NCBI GenBank assembly: GCA_004172935.1
Contig: SDZD01000002.1
Coordinates: 1-64,000, forward strand
Origin: a bacterium
GTDB taxonomy: Bacteria > Armatimonadota > Abditibacteriia > Abditibacteriales > Abditibacteriaceae
DNA length: 64,000 nt
Direction of reading: 5' to 3'
This document shows positions 1-9,800 of the stretch, piece by piece. The position numbers were made by a program, and so were the translations under genes. The notes under the pieces were generated by a model that saw only the letters and a program-made list of their open reading frames with translations, was not told the DNA's origin and searched no databases. Position 1 is the stretch's first letter. Each line of letters starts with the position of its first letter.

Positions 1-86
1 ACCATCGCCTCATACACCTCACGACTCACACCCACTAAACGCACAAACTCCCACTCACGCAGACGAGACACTCCTTCTTTTCGCAT
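1..86 (-). mobile_element. Transposase N-terminus (partial, runs off left edge)
   Basis: Reading leftward from an ATG at 86-84 the frame is open to the window edge and begins MRKEGVSRLREWEFVRLVGV, followed by SREVYEAMV. This pattern (short basic start, 'F-x-RLVGVxRexFexMV') is typical of the N-terminal helix-turn-helix of IS5-superfamily DDE transposases. Only 28 codons are visible, so the catalytic part, the far terminal repeat and the exact family cannot be seen. The near end of the element must lie between 86 and about 110, where an AraC-type coding frame resumes on the other strand. Confidence 0.55.
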
Positions 87-109
87 CTTTAGCAGATTAC
101 GACTTATGA

Positions 110-451
110 AAGACGTCTACTGTTAACGCCAGTGATGAAAGGGTTAGGCGGACGGCTGATTACCTGTCGATAAATTTGAAAAGGCCGTTTGAATTGAGCG
201 GAGTCGCAAATCATTGTGGCCTTTCGGTGTCGAGGCTTTCTCACCTGTTCAAAGCACACATGGGCGAGTCGCCTCAGCAATTCCACGAGCGTCAGCGCTT
301 GCAACACGCGACTCAATTGCTGCGCTTGACAGGGCTTAGCGTGGCCGAGGTCGCGCAGGAAATCGGCTACGCTGATCCTTTTTATTTTTCTAACCGCTTC
401 CGACGCGCCTTTGGAAAAAGCCCGCTGCAATTCAGAAAGTCAAGGAGCTAA
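110..451 (+). pseudogene. AraC-family regulator, C-terminal fragment (5' part missing)
   Basis: From about 110 one frame encodes the complete double helix-turn-helix of an AraC/XylS regulator: an ERVRRTADYL entry helix, the GVANHCGLSVSRLSHLFKA first HTH, the GESPQQF turn, and the FADP-like IGYADPFYFSNRFRRAFGKS second HTH, ending at a TAA at 449-451. The homologous frame extends upstream of the first TTG at 176 and is cut by a stop at 107-109, with no sensor domain before it. Immediately left lies a transposase start on the opposite strand. The simplest reading is that an insertion separated the DNA-binding domain from its N-terminal ligand domain, so the fragment is probably non-functional. 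A small stand-alone AraC protein starting at TTG 176 is less likely because it would cut into the first helix. It converges on the 468-5631 operon. Confidence 0.7.
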
Positions 452-467
452 GTTTGGTAGCATTGCC

Positions 468-1052
468 TTACTGGGCCTTGGGCGCCGGAGGTTCGTTTTC
501 GTTGACTTTCAAGTCGTCGATGAAGAGAGTGCCAGTTGTGGCCCGTTTGCGGGTGAGGCCAAAGCCCGAAAAGCGAATCGGCTTATCTAAAATGCCGTCG
601 GCGTCCGCGCCCCAATTGATTTTTGGCTGGGTCAGGTCGATTTTGGCGCGTGCTTCTTTCCATGTCGGTGCCGTCGCGGCTTCGAGAAGAGCGGGGAAAT
701 CGTACTGAAAGGTTTCGCCGTTTTTATCTATAAAGCGCACGGCTGTAGCGGCAAAATCATCCGCTTTGAGGCCGATTGCCCACAGCGACACATCGGCGCT
801 GTCACCCTCGATTTTGGCTCCTTGTGTTGTATAGAACTCAATCCAGCCGTCGTCCTTGAAGTCGAATGAGATTTTGGTTGCTGTGGTGCCAGTGCGGGCT
901 TTTTCGGGCGAGATTTCGGCGGCACCACTCGAATTGCGGCCTTTGCCCCATACCCAGTAATCATGGGGCACGCCTTCAAAGCTCTCGCTCAGGTCTTCGG
1001 CTAAAAGGGGGAGTGCGAGGGCCACGCTGAGTGATAAAAGAAGAAGTTTCAT
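468..1052 (-). CDS. Secreted carbohydrate-binding-like protein
   Basis: Begins MKLLLLSLSVALALPLLA, a clear signal peptide, followed by about 175 residues of predicted beta-rich sequence. SESFEGVPHDYWVWGKG near the start and the closing FIDDLKVNE are the hallmarks of galactose-binding/CBM-type jelly-roll domains that appear in glycan-active proteins. There are no catalytic motifs. The ATG at 1052 is chosen over an upstream in-frame extension because it begins directly at the signal peptide. It is the last gene of a minus-strand operon (regulator, pseudopilin, glycosidase, this protein), 32 bases after the glycosidase stop, so a role as a secreted accessory binding protein for the same glycan is likely but inferred. 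The exact CBM family is not recognised. Confidence 0.65.
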   Translation of the reverse strand: MKLLLLSLSVALALPLLAEDLSESFEGVPHDYWVWGKGRNSSGAAEISPEKARTGTTATKISFDFKDDGWIEFYTTQGAKIEGDSADVSLWAIGLKADDFAATAVRFIDKNGETFQYDFPALLEAATAPTWKEARAKIDLTQPKINWGADADGILDKPIRFSGFGLTRKRATTGTLFIDDLKVNENEPPAPKAQ

Positions 1053-1084
1053 GTTGTGAAGACCCGAATGATGGTCACTTTCGG

Positions 1085-3586
1085 TCACGGTTGAAGTGAC
1101 ACGGGTTGGTAGGACTGTGGATCTTTGGTCTGGCCGATGCCCGGCGTCCACTCTATCCAGCCTTTGCGGCCTTGCCCGTCGTTATCGTTAACCAACAGGC
1201 TCATGCTGGCCGAGCCGTCGAGTGCGGCGCGCAGCCCCGGTAATTTAGCGGGCAAACGCAATTCGTACCACGTGGTTTTGCTGGCCTCGTCGCGGTTTAT
1301 GAAGAGCGGAAAGGTGCGTGGCCCGACTGGCTGGCCTTGCGGCGAGACGCTTTGCATCAGGCGTGGCCCCTCTTTGGTGAGGGCTGCCGTCCATTCGTAG
1401 AACTGACCCGTCGGTGCCTGTAAGGCGAACTGAAGCGAATCGCCTTTCCACAATTCGGTGATGGCTTCATTTTGGATGTGGGTGTCGTCGCTGGCTTTTA
1501 CGGCCAGCACCAGTTCGTCGTTGGTGTGGGCGACGAAGATTTGTGCGTTCAAGTCGTTCGGCCCCTGAAAATGCAATTCGCGCATCGGTGTCGCCTCGAA
1601 CAATCCGACGAGGTTACGCGGCTCTAATGCGACGAGAGGTGTTTTCCATCGCGCGAAGTCGCCGGGAGTGCCGCTGTCGGCTGGGGCACGCAGGGCAGGG
1701 CGCAGGCTGATTTCTGCCGAAACCGCTTGAGGCAGCTGTGGGGCCGCAAGGGTGATTTTCAAGGTTTGGGCTGCGAGGCCACTGTTGGGCGCCGTCACTT
1801 TCACGGTTTTAGTGTCTTTGGCTCCGGCTGCCAGCGAAATTGGCACTTCGGCAGGGGCAATGCTCCAAGCCGAGGTTTGGAATTTCAAGGTGCCTTGAAG
1901 CGGTTGAGCCGAGCGGTTGGTGATGGTGATGGAAAGCGTGCCAGTGGCGCCGATGGGAACTTCGACGCTGGTTGGCAGGGCTAACAGTTGCCCGCTATCT
2001 TTGAGCGAAGTGGCTGCGACTGGTAGGGTGAAAAACTGCGGCGAACTCGAAATCGTGTAACCCAGCAAGCCTCCCTTGGCATTAACCGCTGTGCTTTGAC
2101 CGAGCAGATTTGTGGTTGTGCCTGATTTCGCGCCCACCAGAAAACGTGGAATGACGGTGTTTTTTCTGTTGGCCCAGGTGACAAGCGTGGTCTCTACGCC
2201 GTTTTTACCTGGCCCTTCGAATAGCAGCGCCGAAAGGCCATCGCCTACTGGCAAAGCCTTAACGAAGCGTTTGCCACCTAATAACGAGGTGCAGGTATAG
2301 GCGGCATTAAGAGAAGCCTTGGGTTGGAAATCGCGTTTGACGAGACCCCAGTTATGCTCGATTTCGTTGTTGTCGGTGCCATCATCGCGCAGATCGTACC
2401 ACAGGTAGGCGCGATGACCGAGTGATGCAGAAATCGCGATTTTCTTGATAAGATACTGTGCCTGATCGCGTTCACTGCCGCCGCGAAACGAAGAATAGCC
2501 TGCCTCATTCATCCAAATCTGGCCCTTCCAGTCGGGCACATCCGATTTGAAATGACTATCTGCCGAGTAAAGTCCCTGTGGGTCCATGTGCGAGTGCAAA
2601 GCCACGATGTCGGGATGTATCTTTGAGGCTTTCCACCAGTCCGAGATAAATGTCGGGCGCCGCCTCGTCTCCGAGAAGCCCCCATTCATAATCATCGCGT
2701 TCGGATCGACTGCTTTGATAGCCTTCATCGAGGCATCGAAAAGTTCGCCGTACTGTTCGGCGGTTCCTTTCCAGAACGCGATGTCGGGTTCGTTCCAAAT
2801 TTCCCAGTAGCGCAGCTTATAGGGCGAAGTTGGCCCATAGCGCTTGACGGTTTCGGTCAAAAACTTGGTGTAAGGCTCTATGCGTGGTGGTGCCTTGGCC
2901 CAGTCGCTCCAATCGGCTGTGTCGGTTGGCCCCGTCGAACCCCATTTGGTCGAATAGGCCATAATTGATTCCGGTGTTACGCGGTTGCGAACGAAGGCCG
3001 CGATGAGACGGTCGTAAACATCCCACTTCCACTCGTCGGGGCCGTTGGGCTGCACCACATGCCAGTTGAAGTCGTAGCGGCACATCCGCATATTGAGCGC
3101 GCCCATGAGGGCGGTTTCGCGGTCGATATTGAGGCCGTTTTCCGAAGCCGCGTGGGCGCAAACCCCGATTATGTAAGGTTCCTGGTCGTTTTGCTGCAAG
3201 CGCGGGCGCGGCAAATCGGGGTCGAGAACCGCGACACGCAGTTCTTGTAGGAGTTCGGGTTTGTCGGCGCCTGTTCCTGTGCGCTCGACGCGCACATAAT
3301 AAATGCCGGGTTGGGTTGGCGTCCATTGAATCGGAGTTTTCGCGGCTGGCGTCAAGGTGCCTTCGGCGACCTTCGCGCCATCGAGTTCGGTCGCTTCCCA
3401 GCGCAGAGCAGTTGGCACTGCGATTGGCGAGGCGAGCGAGATGGTTTCGCCGCTTTTATAAAGGAAATCGGGATGCGAGGGGACGAACTTCGGTTTGGCG
3501 AGCGAGGTCGGGGTTTGCGCGCGTGCGTATGTACCCAGAAGCAAAGCGCCTCCCAGGACACTCGCCGCCGTGATGCGAAAATACAT
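1085..3586 (-). CDS. Secreted clan-A glycoside hydrolase with C-terminal CBM9-like domain
   Basis: An 833-residue protein with a signal peptide (cleavage probably after ARAQ, about residue 24), an N-terminal Ig-like domain (about 30-125), a TIM-barrel catalytic domain (about 135-450), two beta-rich linker domains (about 480-640) and a C-terminal domain resembling CBM9-type sugar-binding modules (about 645-833). The barrel has the two clan GH-A signatures: WNEPD with candidate acid/base E266, and WMNEAGY with candidate nucleophile E361. Organisation resembles GH39/GH5-like enzymes such as beta-xylosidases, but I cannot fix the family or substrate. It lies 38 bases after the pseudopilin gene and 32 before the binding-protein gene, all probably one transcript starting at the GntR-type regulator. 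Confidence 0.75.
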   Translation of the reverse strand: MYFRITAASVLGGALLLGTYARAQTPTSLAKPKFVPSHPDFLYKSGETISLASPIAVPTALRWEATELDGAKVAEGTLTPAAKTPIQWTPTQPGIYYVRVERTGTGADKPELLQELRVAVLDPDLPRPRLQQNDQEPYIIGVCAHAASENGLNIDRETALMGALNMRMCRYDFNWHVVQPNGPDEWKWDVYDRLIAAFVRNRVTPESIMAYSTKWGSTGPTDTADWSDWAKAPPRIEPYTKFLTETVKRYGPTSPYKLRYWEIWNEPDIAFWKGTAEQYGELFDASMKAIKAVDPNAMIMNGGFSETRRRPTFISDWWKASKIHPDIVALHSHMDPQGLYSADSHFKSDVPDWKGQIWMNEAGYSSFRGGSERDQAQYLIKKIAISASLGHRAYLWYDLRDDGTDNNEIEHNWGLVKRDFQPKASLNAAYTCTSLLGGKRFVKALPVGDGLSALLFEGPGKNGVETTLVTWANRKNTVIPRFLVGAKSGTTTNLLGQSTAVNAKGGLLGYTISSSPQFFTLPVAATSLKDSGQLLALPTSVEVPIGATGTLSITITNRSAQPLQGTLKFQTSAWSIAPAEVPISLAAGAKDTKTVKVTAPNSGLAAQTLKITLAAPQLPQAVSAEISLRPALRAPADSGTPGDFARWKTPLVALEPRNLVGLFEATPMRELHFQGPNDLNAQIFVAHTNDELVLAVKASDDTHIQNEAITELWKGDSLQFALQAPTGQFYEWTAALTKEGPRLMQSVSPQGQPVGPRTFPLFINRDEASKTTWYELRLPAKLPGLRAALDGSASMSLLVNDNDGQGRKGWIEWTPGIGQTKDPQSYQPVSLQP

Positions 3587-3624
3587 TGTTTTTGAAGTGC
3601 GAGACTAAGAGAATAAAATTGTGC

Positions 3625-4449
3625 TTACTCGGTGACGCGGAACGTGGGGTTGCCGCCCGAAACTGAAAAGGGCGTGTTGACGTTGTAAATCGAACCGCTT
3701 CGGGTTGGGGAAGCACCTTTGATAGCTTTGACGTGACCATCCATGAACAGGTAGTTACCTGTTTCGAGGTGGCGTTGCGCACCGCCCGGAACCCAGCCGC
3801 TGGGGAGTGGGGCAGTGGTGAAGCCGGTTAAGTCGGCTAGTCCAGGGGCGGTTGCGCCACATACGACGCGATAACCGCATCCATCGGTTGTGCTGCGTCC
3901 GGCTCCTGCGGTGCTGTCCCCCATCATAATCGTCAGGGACACATTCGATGCCTGAGCCAGTGAGACGGGAGCAAAGGGAGGAATGCCGCCCGAAACCGTG
4001 AAGCTCATGAAATAGTCGGTGTAGCCCGAAGGTGGGGTGCCGTTGGGCTGACCATAGGCGGCACGGTCATAAGGCGTTACCCAGGCCGGGTGCGAAGGCG
4101 GGGGGAGAATTTCGCTTGGGCACTGGAAAATCTGCTCACTCTTGATGTAAGGATGCATCGCATCGGCCCAGCCGAGTGGCATAGTGGGCGGGTTGGATGT
4201 CGTTACAAAGTTGTAGTTGATGGGGAACTTCTCGTCGTAGTCCTGGGTGTACTGGATAACGGCCAAGCCCAGTTGTTTGAGGTTGCTCTGGCAGGATGCG
4301 CGACGGGCGTTTTCTCTGGCCCTGGCGAAGACGGGAAACAAGATAGCGGCCAAAATCGCGATGATCGCGATTACTACCAGTAACTCGATAAGTGTGAAAG
4401 CCAGTTTGTGTTGGCGAGCGTTGGAAGTTTGGTTTTTGAAGGTGAGCAT
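3625..4449 (-). CDS. Pseudopilin-like secreted protein (FTLIELL, H-x9-DG)
   Basis: A 274-residue protein whose N-terminus carries the type IV prepilin signature: a short basic leader, then [18 protein letters not shown] and [13 protein letters not shown], with the conserved E at +5 of the cleavage site. The C-terminus contains [12 protein letters not shown], the H-x9-DG motif of the DUF1559-like families expanded in Planctomycetes and Armatimonadota. The middle has Cys, Gly and Pro-rich loops, typical of a secreted beta-rich globular head. It should be processed by prepilin peptidase and held in or assembled at the cell envelope. It sits inside a regulator-glycosidase operon, one of four such genes in this window that flank glycan genes, suggesting a surface role in polysaccharide use. 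That role is inferred. Confidence 0.85.
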   Translation of the reverse strand: MLTFKNQTSNARQHKLAFTLIELLVVIAIIAILAAILFPVFARARENARRASCQSNLKQLGLAVIQYTQDYDEKFPINYNFVTTSNPPTMPLGWADAMHPYIKSEQIFQCPSEILPPPSHPAWVTPYDRAAYGQPNGTPPSGYTDYFMSFTVSGGIPPFAPVSLAQASNVSLTIMMGDSTAGAGRSTTDGCGYRVVCGATAPGLADLTGFTTAPLPSGWVPGGAQRHLETGNYLFMDGHVKAIKGASPTRSGSIYNVNTPFSVSGGNPTFRVTE

Positions 4450-4482
4450 GGCGTGGTTTTCCTGGAAATATCGGAGTGAAAA

Positions 4483-5631
4483 TTAACAAGCAGTGCTTTG
4501 AGGCACAGTGGTTTCTATGGTTGCGGTTGTGCTTTCTCGCACGACAAGGCGTGGCGTCACGAGTGCGCGTTTTGGCCAGAATGCCGTGTGTAAATCGGGG
4601 GAGTTGAGCAGTTCGAGGGTATATTGCGCGATGAGTTCGGGAGGGGTGGCGACCGAAGACAGGGCCGGGAAGGTGTGGGCGCTTGGCTTGGCGTCATCGA
4701 AACCCAAAACCGAAATCTGGTTGGGAACTTCGATGCCGTGTTCGCGAAGCCACTTCATCGTGGCCCAGGCTCCCTCGTCAGAGGCTGTAAAGATGGCGGT
4801 TGCCCCCCATTCTACGACATCCTCAAGCACTTGCAACGCCGCATCGTAGGAGCTTTCCCACACGCGCGTTCCGGGGTTGAACACTTGAGTTTCCATACCC
4901 CACTCCTGCCCCAACTGCGTGAAAACTTGAATGCGTTCGGCAACGTTGGGGTGTTGCGAAGACTCGTTCGCGATGTAGGCGATGCGGCGGTGCCCTTGAT
5001 CGCGCAAATGTTCGAGGCCCATCCTGATGCCCGCTTCATTATCGACCCCGACAAAAGGGGCGTTGCGCGCCGGACTATCGACGCATACCACCCGATAATT
5101 GCTTGCGCGCAAGGCATCGTACATATCCTGAGACATGTCGTAAGGCGAACCCAGCAGAATGAGGGCCTCTTCTTCGGCGCCGTGTTCCAGTCGATGAAGC
5201 ATCTCGCCGATGTTTTGTCCGCGTTCGTACAGATGAATTGTGACGCGCTGTTTTTGCTTGGTGCTTGCGAGACCGAGTTGTTCAAGCAAGGCCGTCAAAA
5301 AAGGCGAGTTGCAATTGGGCACTAGAATACCGATGTAGGGAGCAAATTGAACCGTCACATCCGAATCGCTCTTGCAGACGAACGAGCCTTTGGCCCGTTG
5401 GCGGTTCAACACCCCCTCACGCTGCAGGTCTTCCAAGGCCCGCCGCACAGTAATGCGTGAGACCCCCAGTTTTTCGATGAGGGCGCCCTCCGTCCAGAAT
5501 TGTTGACCATCATCGAAATGAGCGTCGATGATGCCACGCAGCGCCTGTCGCACCTGCGAGTGCAACGGCAACTCATGCTTATGATGCAAGATGAGCGTGC
5601 GGTCAAGAATATCTATCGGTGGGGTTTGCAT
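4483..5631 (-). CDS. GntR-type transcriptional regulator with LacI-like sensor domain
   Basis: The first 90 residues are a GntR winged helix: LPLHSQVRQALRGIID, then LIEKLGVSRITVRRALEDL and the wing GVLNRQRAKGSF. Residues about 95-375 are a periplasmic-binding-protein fold of the LacI/GalR type (YIGILVPNCNSPF, LEHLRDQGHRRIAYI, VLGFDDAKPSAHTFPALSSV). Such AraR-like chimeras respond to sugars. It is the promoter-proximal gene of the minus-strand operon that continues with a pseudopilin, a glycosidase and a binding protein, so it probably controls its own operon. The start ATG at 5631 follows an AT-rich promoter at 5659-5672 whose -10 region matches those of the GH115 block. A second regulator of the same architecture lies at 47471-48601. 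Confidence 0.85.
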   Translation of the reverse strand: MQTPPIDILDRTLILHHKHELPLHSQVRQALRGIIDAHFDDGQQFWTEGALIEKLGVSRITVRRALEDLQREGVLNRQRAKGSFVCKSDSDVTVQFAPYIGILVPNCNSPFLTALLEQLGLASTKQKQRVTIHLYERGQNIGEMLHRLEHGAEEEALILLGSPYDMSQDMYDALRASNYRVVCVDSPARNAPFVGVDNEAGIRMGLEHLRDQGHRRIAYIANESSQHPNVAERIQVFTQLGQEWGMETQVFNPGTRVWESSYDAALQVLEDVVEWGATAIFTASDEGAWATMKWLREHGIEVPNQISVLGFDDAKPSAHTFPALSSVATPPELIAQYTLELLNSPDLHTAFWPKRALVTPRLVVRESTTATIETTVPQSTAC

Positions 5632-5881
5632 CGAATGTTATAACTTTATGCCAAAGCCATTATACCCATAATAAACAATTTCTAAACCTGATTTTCCACA
5701 AAATTTTCTCGATGAAATGAACTGCTTCGGACTGCACAATTGCAGTGCTTGGGAAGCGAGAGGAGTGGGATACAATTGCTCCTCTGAACCTTTTGGAATG
5801 TGTGGTTGGTGTGGCATCGTTTATGTCTGATTTCTGGAGTGGACTTGAGTAAATTGACCATAATGTAAAGCCTTAACGTTC
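5632..5881. promoter_or_regulatory. Divergent intergenic region with ATTATACCCATAAT promoter motif
   Basis: The 250 bases between the GntR-type regulator (minus) and the AraC regulator (plus) contain ATTATACCCATAAT at 5659-5672. On the minus strand this reads ATTATGGGTATAAT, with a perfect TATAAT -10 box about 30 bases before the regulator ATG. The same ATnATGGGTATAATG core ends the 46-bp promoter elements at 15241, 15348 and 47411, but the GGTCC/GGACC half-sites of those elements are absent here. No strong promoter was recognised for the AraC gene; a TTGACC at about 5856 lacks a clear -10. Confidence 0.5.
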
Positions 5882-6757
5882 ATGTCGAGCCAGAGTCCAA
5901 GTCCATCCCAATTGCGGGGCGCCGAAATCTTTACTGTGAAGGGCGTGCCGATGGCTGTATTTCGCCTGCTGGCTGTTGGCGCTTTCAGGCATAGCCACGA
6001 TTTTCACGAGCTATTTTTAGTAACCAAGGGGACGGGAAGGCACGAGCTATTTTCTCCAACGGGGAGTTTGCATGAAGTGAGTGCGCTTGCTCCGGGAGAA
6101 CTCATTTCTATACCCCTGGGGTGGTCGCATTCTTACAGGCAATCGGAGAGTCTGGAAATTTTCAACGTACTCTTTGCCACCCAATTGCTTGACAAGTGGC
6201 CACACGTTTTGGAGCAATTTAGCATTTTCGATTTATCTTCTCAGGTGCCGACGAGATGGTCTTTGCAGCGCGGCGAATACGAACATCTCGAAATCCAGTT
6301 ACAAATCATCGCTCGTGAGTTACTTGGGCAGAAACCCGGCTATGATGTGGCTGCTCAGGCAAAATTGTTGGACGTTCTAGTTTGGATAGAGCGCTTGCGG
6401 TCACAGTCCAGCGAAAGGCGGCCGCCGGAATCTGATGGGGCCGCTTTGCGTGCGACAGCCTTCATGGAGCAACGGTTTGCGCAGCCAATTACTATCGACG
6501 ACATCGCCCGAACCGCCCACCTCAGCGCCAACTATTTTTCGGAAGTTTTCAAAGAGGCCACTGGATTGTCGCCAGGGCGATATTTAATGCGGCTTCGGTT
6601 GGAACACGCCCATTATCTCTTGCTATCAACTTCGCTCTCGGTAACTCATATCGCTCGCGAATCGGGATTTGCCGACCCCAGTCACTTCGCTCGTGCTTTC
6701 AAGGCAGCCTATGGTACAGCGCCGTCTCGGCTTCGTAAAACCGGAGAATTATCCTAG
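5882..6757 (+). CDS. AraC-family transcriptional regulator with cupin sensor
   Basis: A 291-residue regulator. Residues about 15-160 form a cupin-like ligand domain (HSHDFHELFLVTKGTGRHEL, then PGELISIPLGWSHSY), and residues about 203-290 the double HTH (ITIDDIARTAHLSANYFSEV, ESGFADPSHFARAFKAAYG). The ATG at 5882 gives the usual family length. It is followed after 65 bases by a GH106 rhamnosidase-like gene on the same strand, and AraC/cupin proteins next to rhamnosidases (RhaR/RhaS type) typically sense the released monosaccharide, so rhamnose or a related sugar is a reasonable but unproven inducer. It is divergent from the GntR-type regulator at 4483-5631. Confidence 0.85.
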   Translation: MSSQSPSPSQLRGAEIFTVKGVPMAVFRLLAVGAFRHSHDFHELFLVTKGTGRHELFSPTGSLHEVSALAPGELISIPLGWSHSYRQSESLEIFNVLFATQLLDKWPHVLEQFSIFDLSSQVPTRWSLQRGEYEHLEIQLQIIARELLGQKPGYDVAAQAKLLDVLVWIERLRSQSSERRPPESDGAALRATAFMEQRFAQPITIDDIARTAHLSANYFSEVFKEATGLSPGRYLMRLRLEHAHYLLLSTSLSVTHIARESGFADPSHFARAFKAAYGTAPSRLRKTGELS

Positions 6758-6822
6758 TTCTTCCGATACCCATCACGGAAAATGGAGGCGGCACTGGTTA
6801 AATTGACATTTGCGAAAAACCT

Positions 6823-9800
6823 ATGTCAACAGCCCTTCCAACATCCGTTCTGCAACAGGCATCTATTTTCTCTCGGCAAACCCGGCTCACGGTGAAATCG
6901 CGTGTGAGACTCAGTTTCGCTCTCCCTCTTCTCGCCCTTGCGCTTCCCGTCGCGGCTCAGAATACGACGAGAAGCGTTACCCCGCAAAGCCTCGATAAAA
7001 GCTTTGTCAGTCCCCCCGACTCCGCTAAACCGCGTGTTTATTGGTGGTGGCTTTTCAATCGCGTCGATAAAGCTGGAATCAAGCGTGACCTGGAGGAGTT
7101 CAAGGCCAAAGGCATCAGCGGCGTCAACATGATTTGTACTGGCGGATATGCTGGTGCGGCGCCCTTGCCCGGTGTGAAATATCAGAGTCCCGAATGGTGG
7201 GACCTCTTCCGTTTCGCTACCAGCGAGGCCAAGCGGCTCAACATTCAATTCGGCTTCAACTTTTCGGCTGGTGGCTGGACGATGGAAGCGCCGTGGGTGA
7301 CGCCGGACAACGCTATGAAGAAGGTGGTGCAGTCCACACTCACCATCGAAGGGCCAAAGCCCATTTCGCAAAAGCTCCCTCAACCCCAAATCGTGGATGG
7401 TTACTATCACGACTATTGTGTTCAGGCTTTTCGGCGAACCGACAGTGGAGTCATTATGCCTGCCGATGTTCTCGACCTGACGGACAAAATGCAACCTGAT
7501 GGGACGTTGAAGTGGGCTGTTCCCGCTGGCGAATGGACGATCCTGCGAACTGGCTACACCCTTACAGGCGAATATTGGTCGAAATGGCACGCCTACCCAG
7601 AAGGCGATACCTTCGAAGGCGGAGATGGTTATGAAATCGACTATCTGAGTTCCTCCGCGCTTGACTTTCATTTTCGTAAGCTCGGAGGCCCCATTTTGCA
7701 AGCAGTTAAACAGGCTGGTGGGCGACTGGATTATCTGTGGTCGGACAGTTGGGAGTGCGGAAAGTTGACCTGGACTCAGGACTTCCCGAACCAGTTCCGC
7801 AAGTATCGTGGCTACGACATCAAGCCCTATCTGGCGGCACTGCCGGGGGCGATTCCCCACGTGAACCTTAAAACGACTTTCACGGCTACATCCGACACCC
7901 AGACGTTGTCTTTCGTTGGTACTAACCTCTCTGGTGGAGATAACACCGTCTTAATCGACAAAGTGAAGATTAACTCCGACGGAGCCACGCCACCAGGAGC
8001 TGAGCTGGGTTTCGAGACTCCTCAAATCGGCGTCGGGAATTATAAATATGCCCCCTCTGGCAGTGCTTGGACGTTCGGCGGTGTATCTCTCAATGGTTCA
8101 GGTCTGGTTGCCAATGGTAGCGGTTTCAATAACCCTCAATCCGTGGAGGGCGGGCAAGCAGCCTTCGTTCAAGGGAACGGTGCCATATCCCAGAAACTCA
8201 CGGGTTTGGTGCCGGGGAAGACCTACACCATTAGTTTCGTTGCCGCCCAGCGCCCCGGAAATAAGCAGACCTGGGATGTTAGGCTCGATGACAAAGTTTG
8301 GGGCCGTTTCAAACCGGGAACGGGCGTAACCCTCATCAATGATGAAGTTACCGCTCGATTCCGTTCCGACTTCGACCGCACGATTCAGGACTGCATCGCC
8401 GATAACTTCTACGGTCATTTCGCCGATCTCTGCCACAAAAATGGGCTAGAGATGGGAAGCGAAGCCGGAGGTCCGAACAACATTCCGCCACAGGATGCCC
8501 TCAAGAACTCAGGACGTGCCGACTCGCCGGCTGGTGAATTTTGGGTGAACGGACACTACAATTCGCCCGACGGCTATAATCGGGATCGCTGGTTGCGACT
8601 CAACCTGAAACAAACCGCCTCTGCCGCTCACATCTACGGGAAAACCCAGGCGGAAGCCGAGTCATTCACGCAGCAGGAGCGGGACCGTACCCACTGGTCA
8701 CTTGGCCCCGCACAACTGAAACCGTACGCCAACGACGCCTTTTGCGAGGGCATCAATCGCCTCATGCTCCATCAGGCGACGAGCCAGCCACCCTCGGACG
8801 GCAAGCCCGGTTACGAATTTTGCGCGGGACAACACTTCAACCCGAACAGCACATGGTGGGAGCAATCTCCTGCGTTCTTTAGTTACCTGTCGCGCTGCTC
8901 CTACATGCTCCAACAGGGAAAGTTTGTCGGTGACGTTTGTTTCTATCTCGGCGAGGAGCCACCAACCCTTGCGCCGCCCAAATACATCGTCCCAGAGCTG
9001 GGTTCTGGCTACGACTGCGACTACTCGAATGCCGAGGTGCTACTCAAGCGTATGTCGGTCAAAAATGGCCGCATCGTGCTTCCCGACGGCATGAGTTACC
9101 GACTTCTGGTGTTGCAAAACTGCGTATCGCCAGTGCCCGATGTCAGCCGACAGGTGGGTGGTTACCAGTCGCTCTCCGTTCCCGAAACTCCTTCTAAGGC
9201 GATGTCGGTTGAAGTCATTCGCAAAGTTCGCGAATTAGTGCGTGCGGGGGCTACTATTATCGGCGCTCCTCCCGAAAACGCCGCCGGACTCAAAGATTAT
9301 CCGCAGTGCGATGTGCAAGTGCGGGCAATCGCAGCGCAGTTGTGGGGCGACCTCGATGGAACAACTCGAACCGAGCGTCGCTTCGGCAAGGGCCGCATCA
9401 TCTGGGGGAAAACGGCGCGCGCCACTCTTCTGTCCGATGGCATTAAACCCGACTGCACTTTCAATGGACAGGAAGAGCGACCAGACGACTTGGATTACAT
9501 CCATCGTACTGCCGGAAATTCGGAAATCTACTTCGTGATTAACCGTACTAACCAGAAGACCACGCGCAAATTCACCTTCCGTGTTTCTGGTAAACAACCC
9601 GAAATTTTCGACCCCGTGAGCGGAAAGACCCACCCCGCGACCGCATTCACACAGGCCAATGGCTGTACCACGCTTCCTCTAGAGTTCGACCGCTTCGGTT
9701 CGTGCTTCGTTATCTTCCGCAAGCCGATTTCTACCACTGCCACGGGCAAATCCACGGCGAATTTCCCCGGCTTGGCCCTGTCGCAAAATCTCACTGGCAC

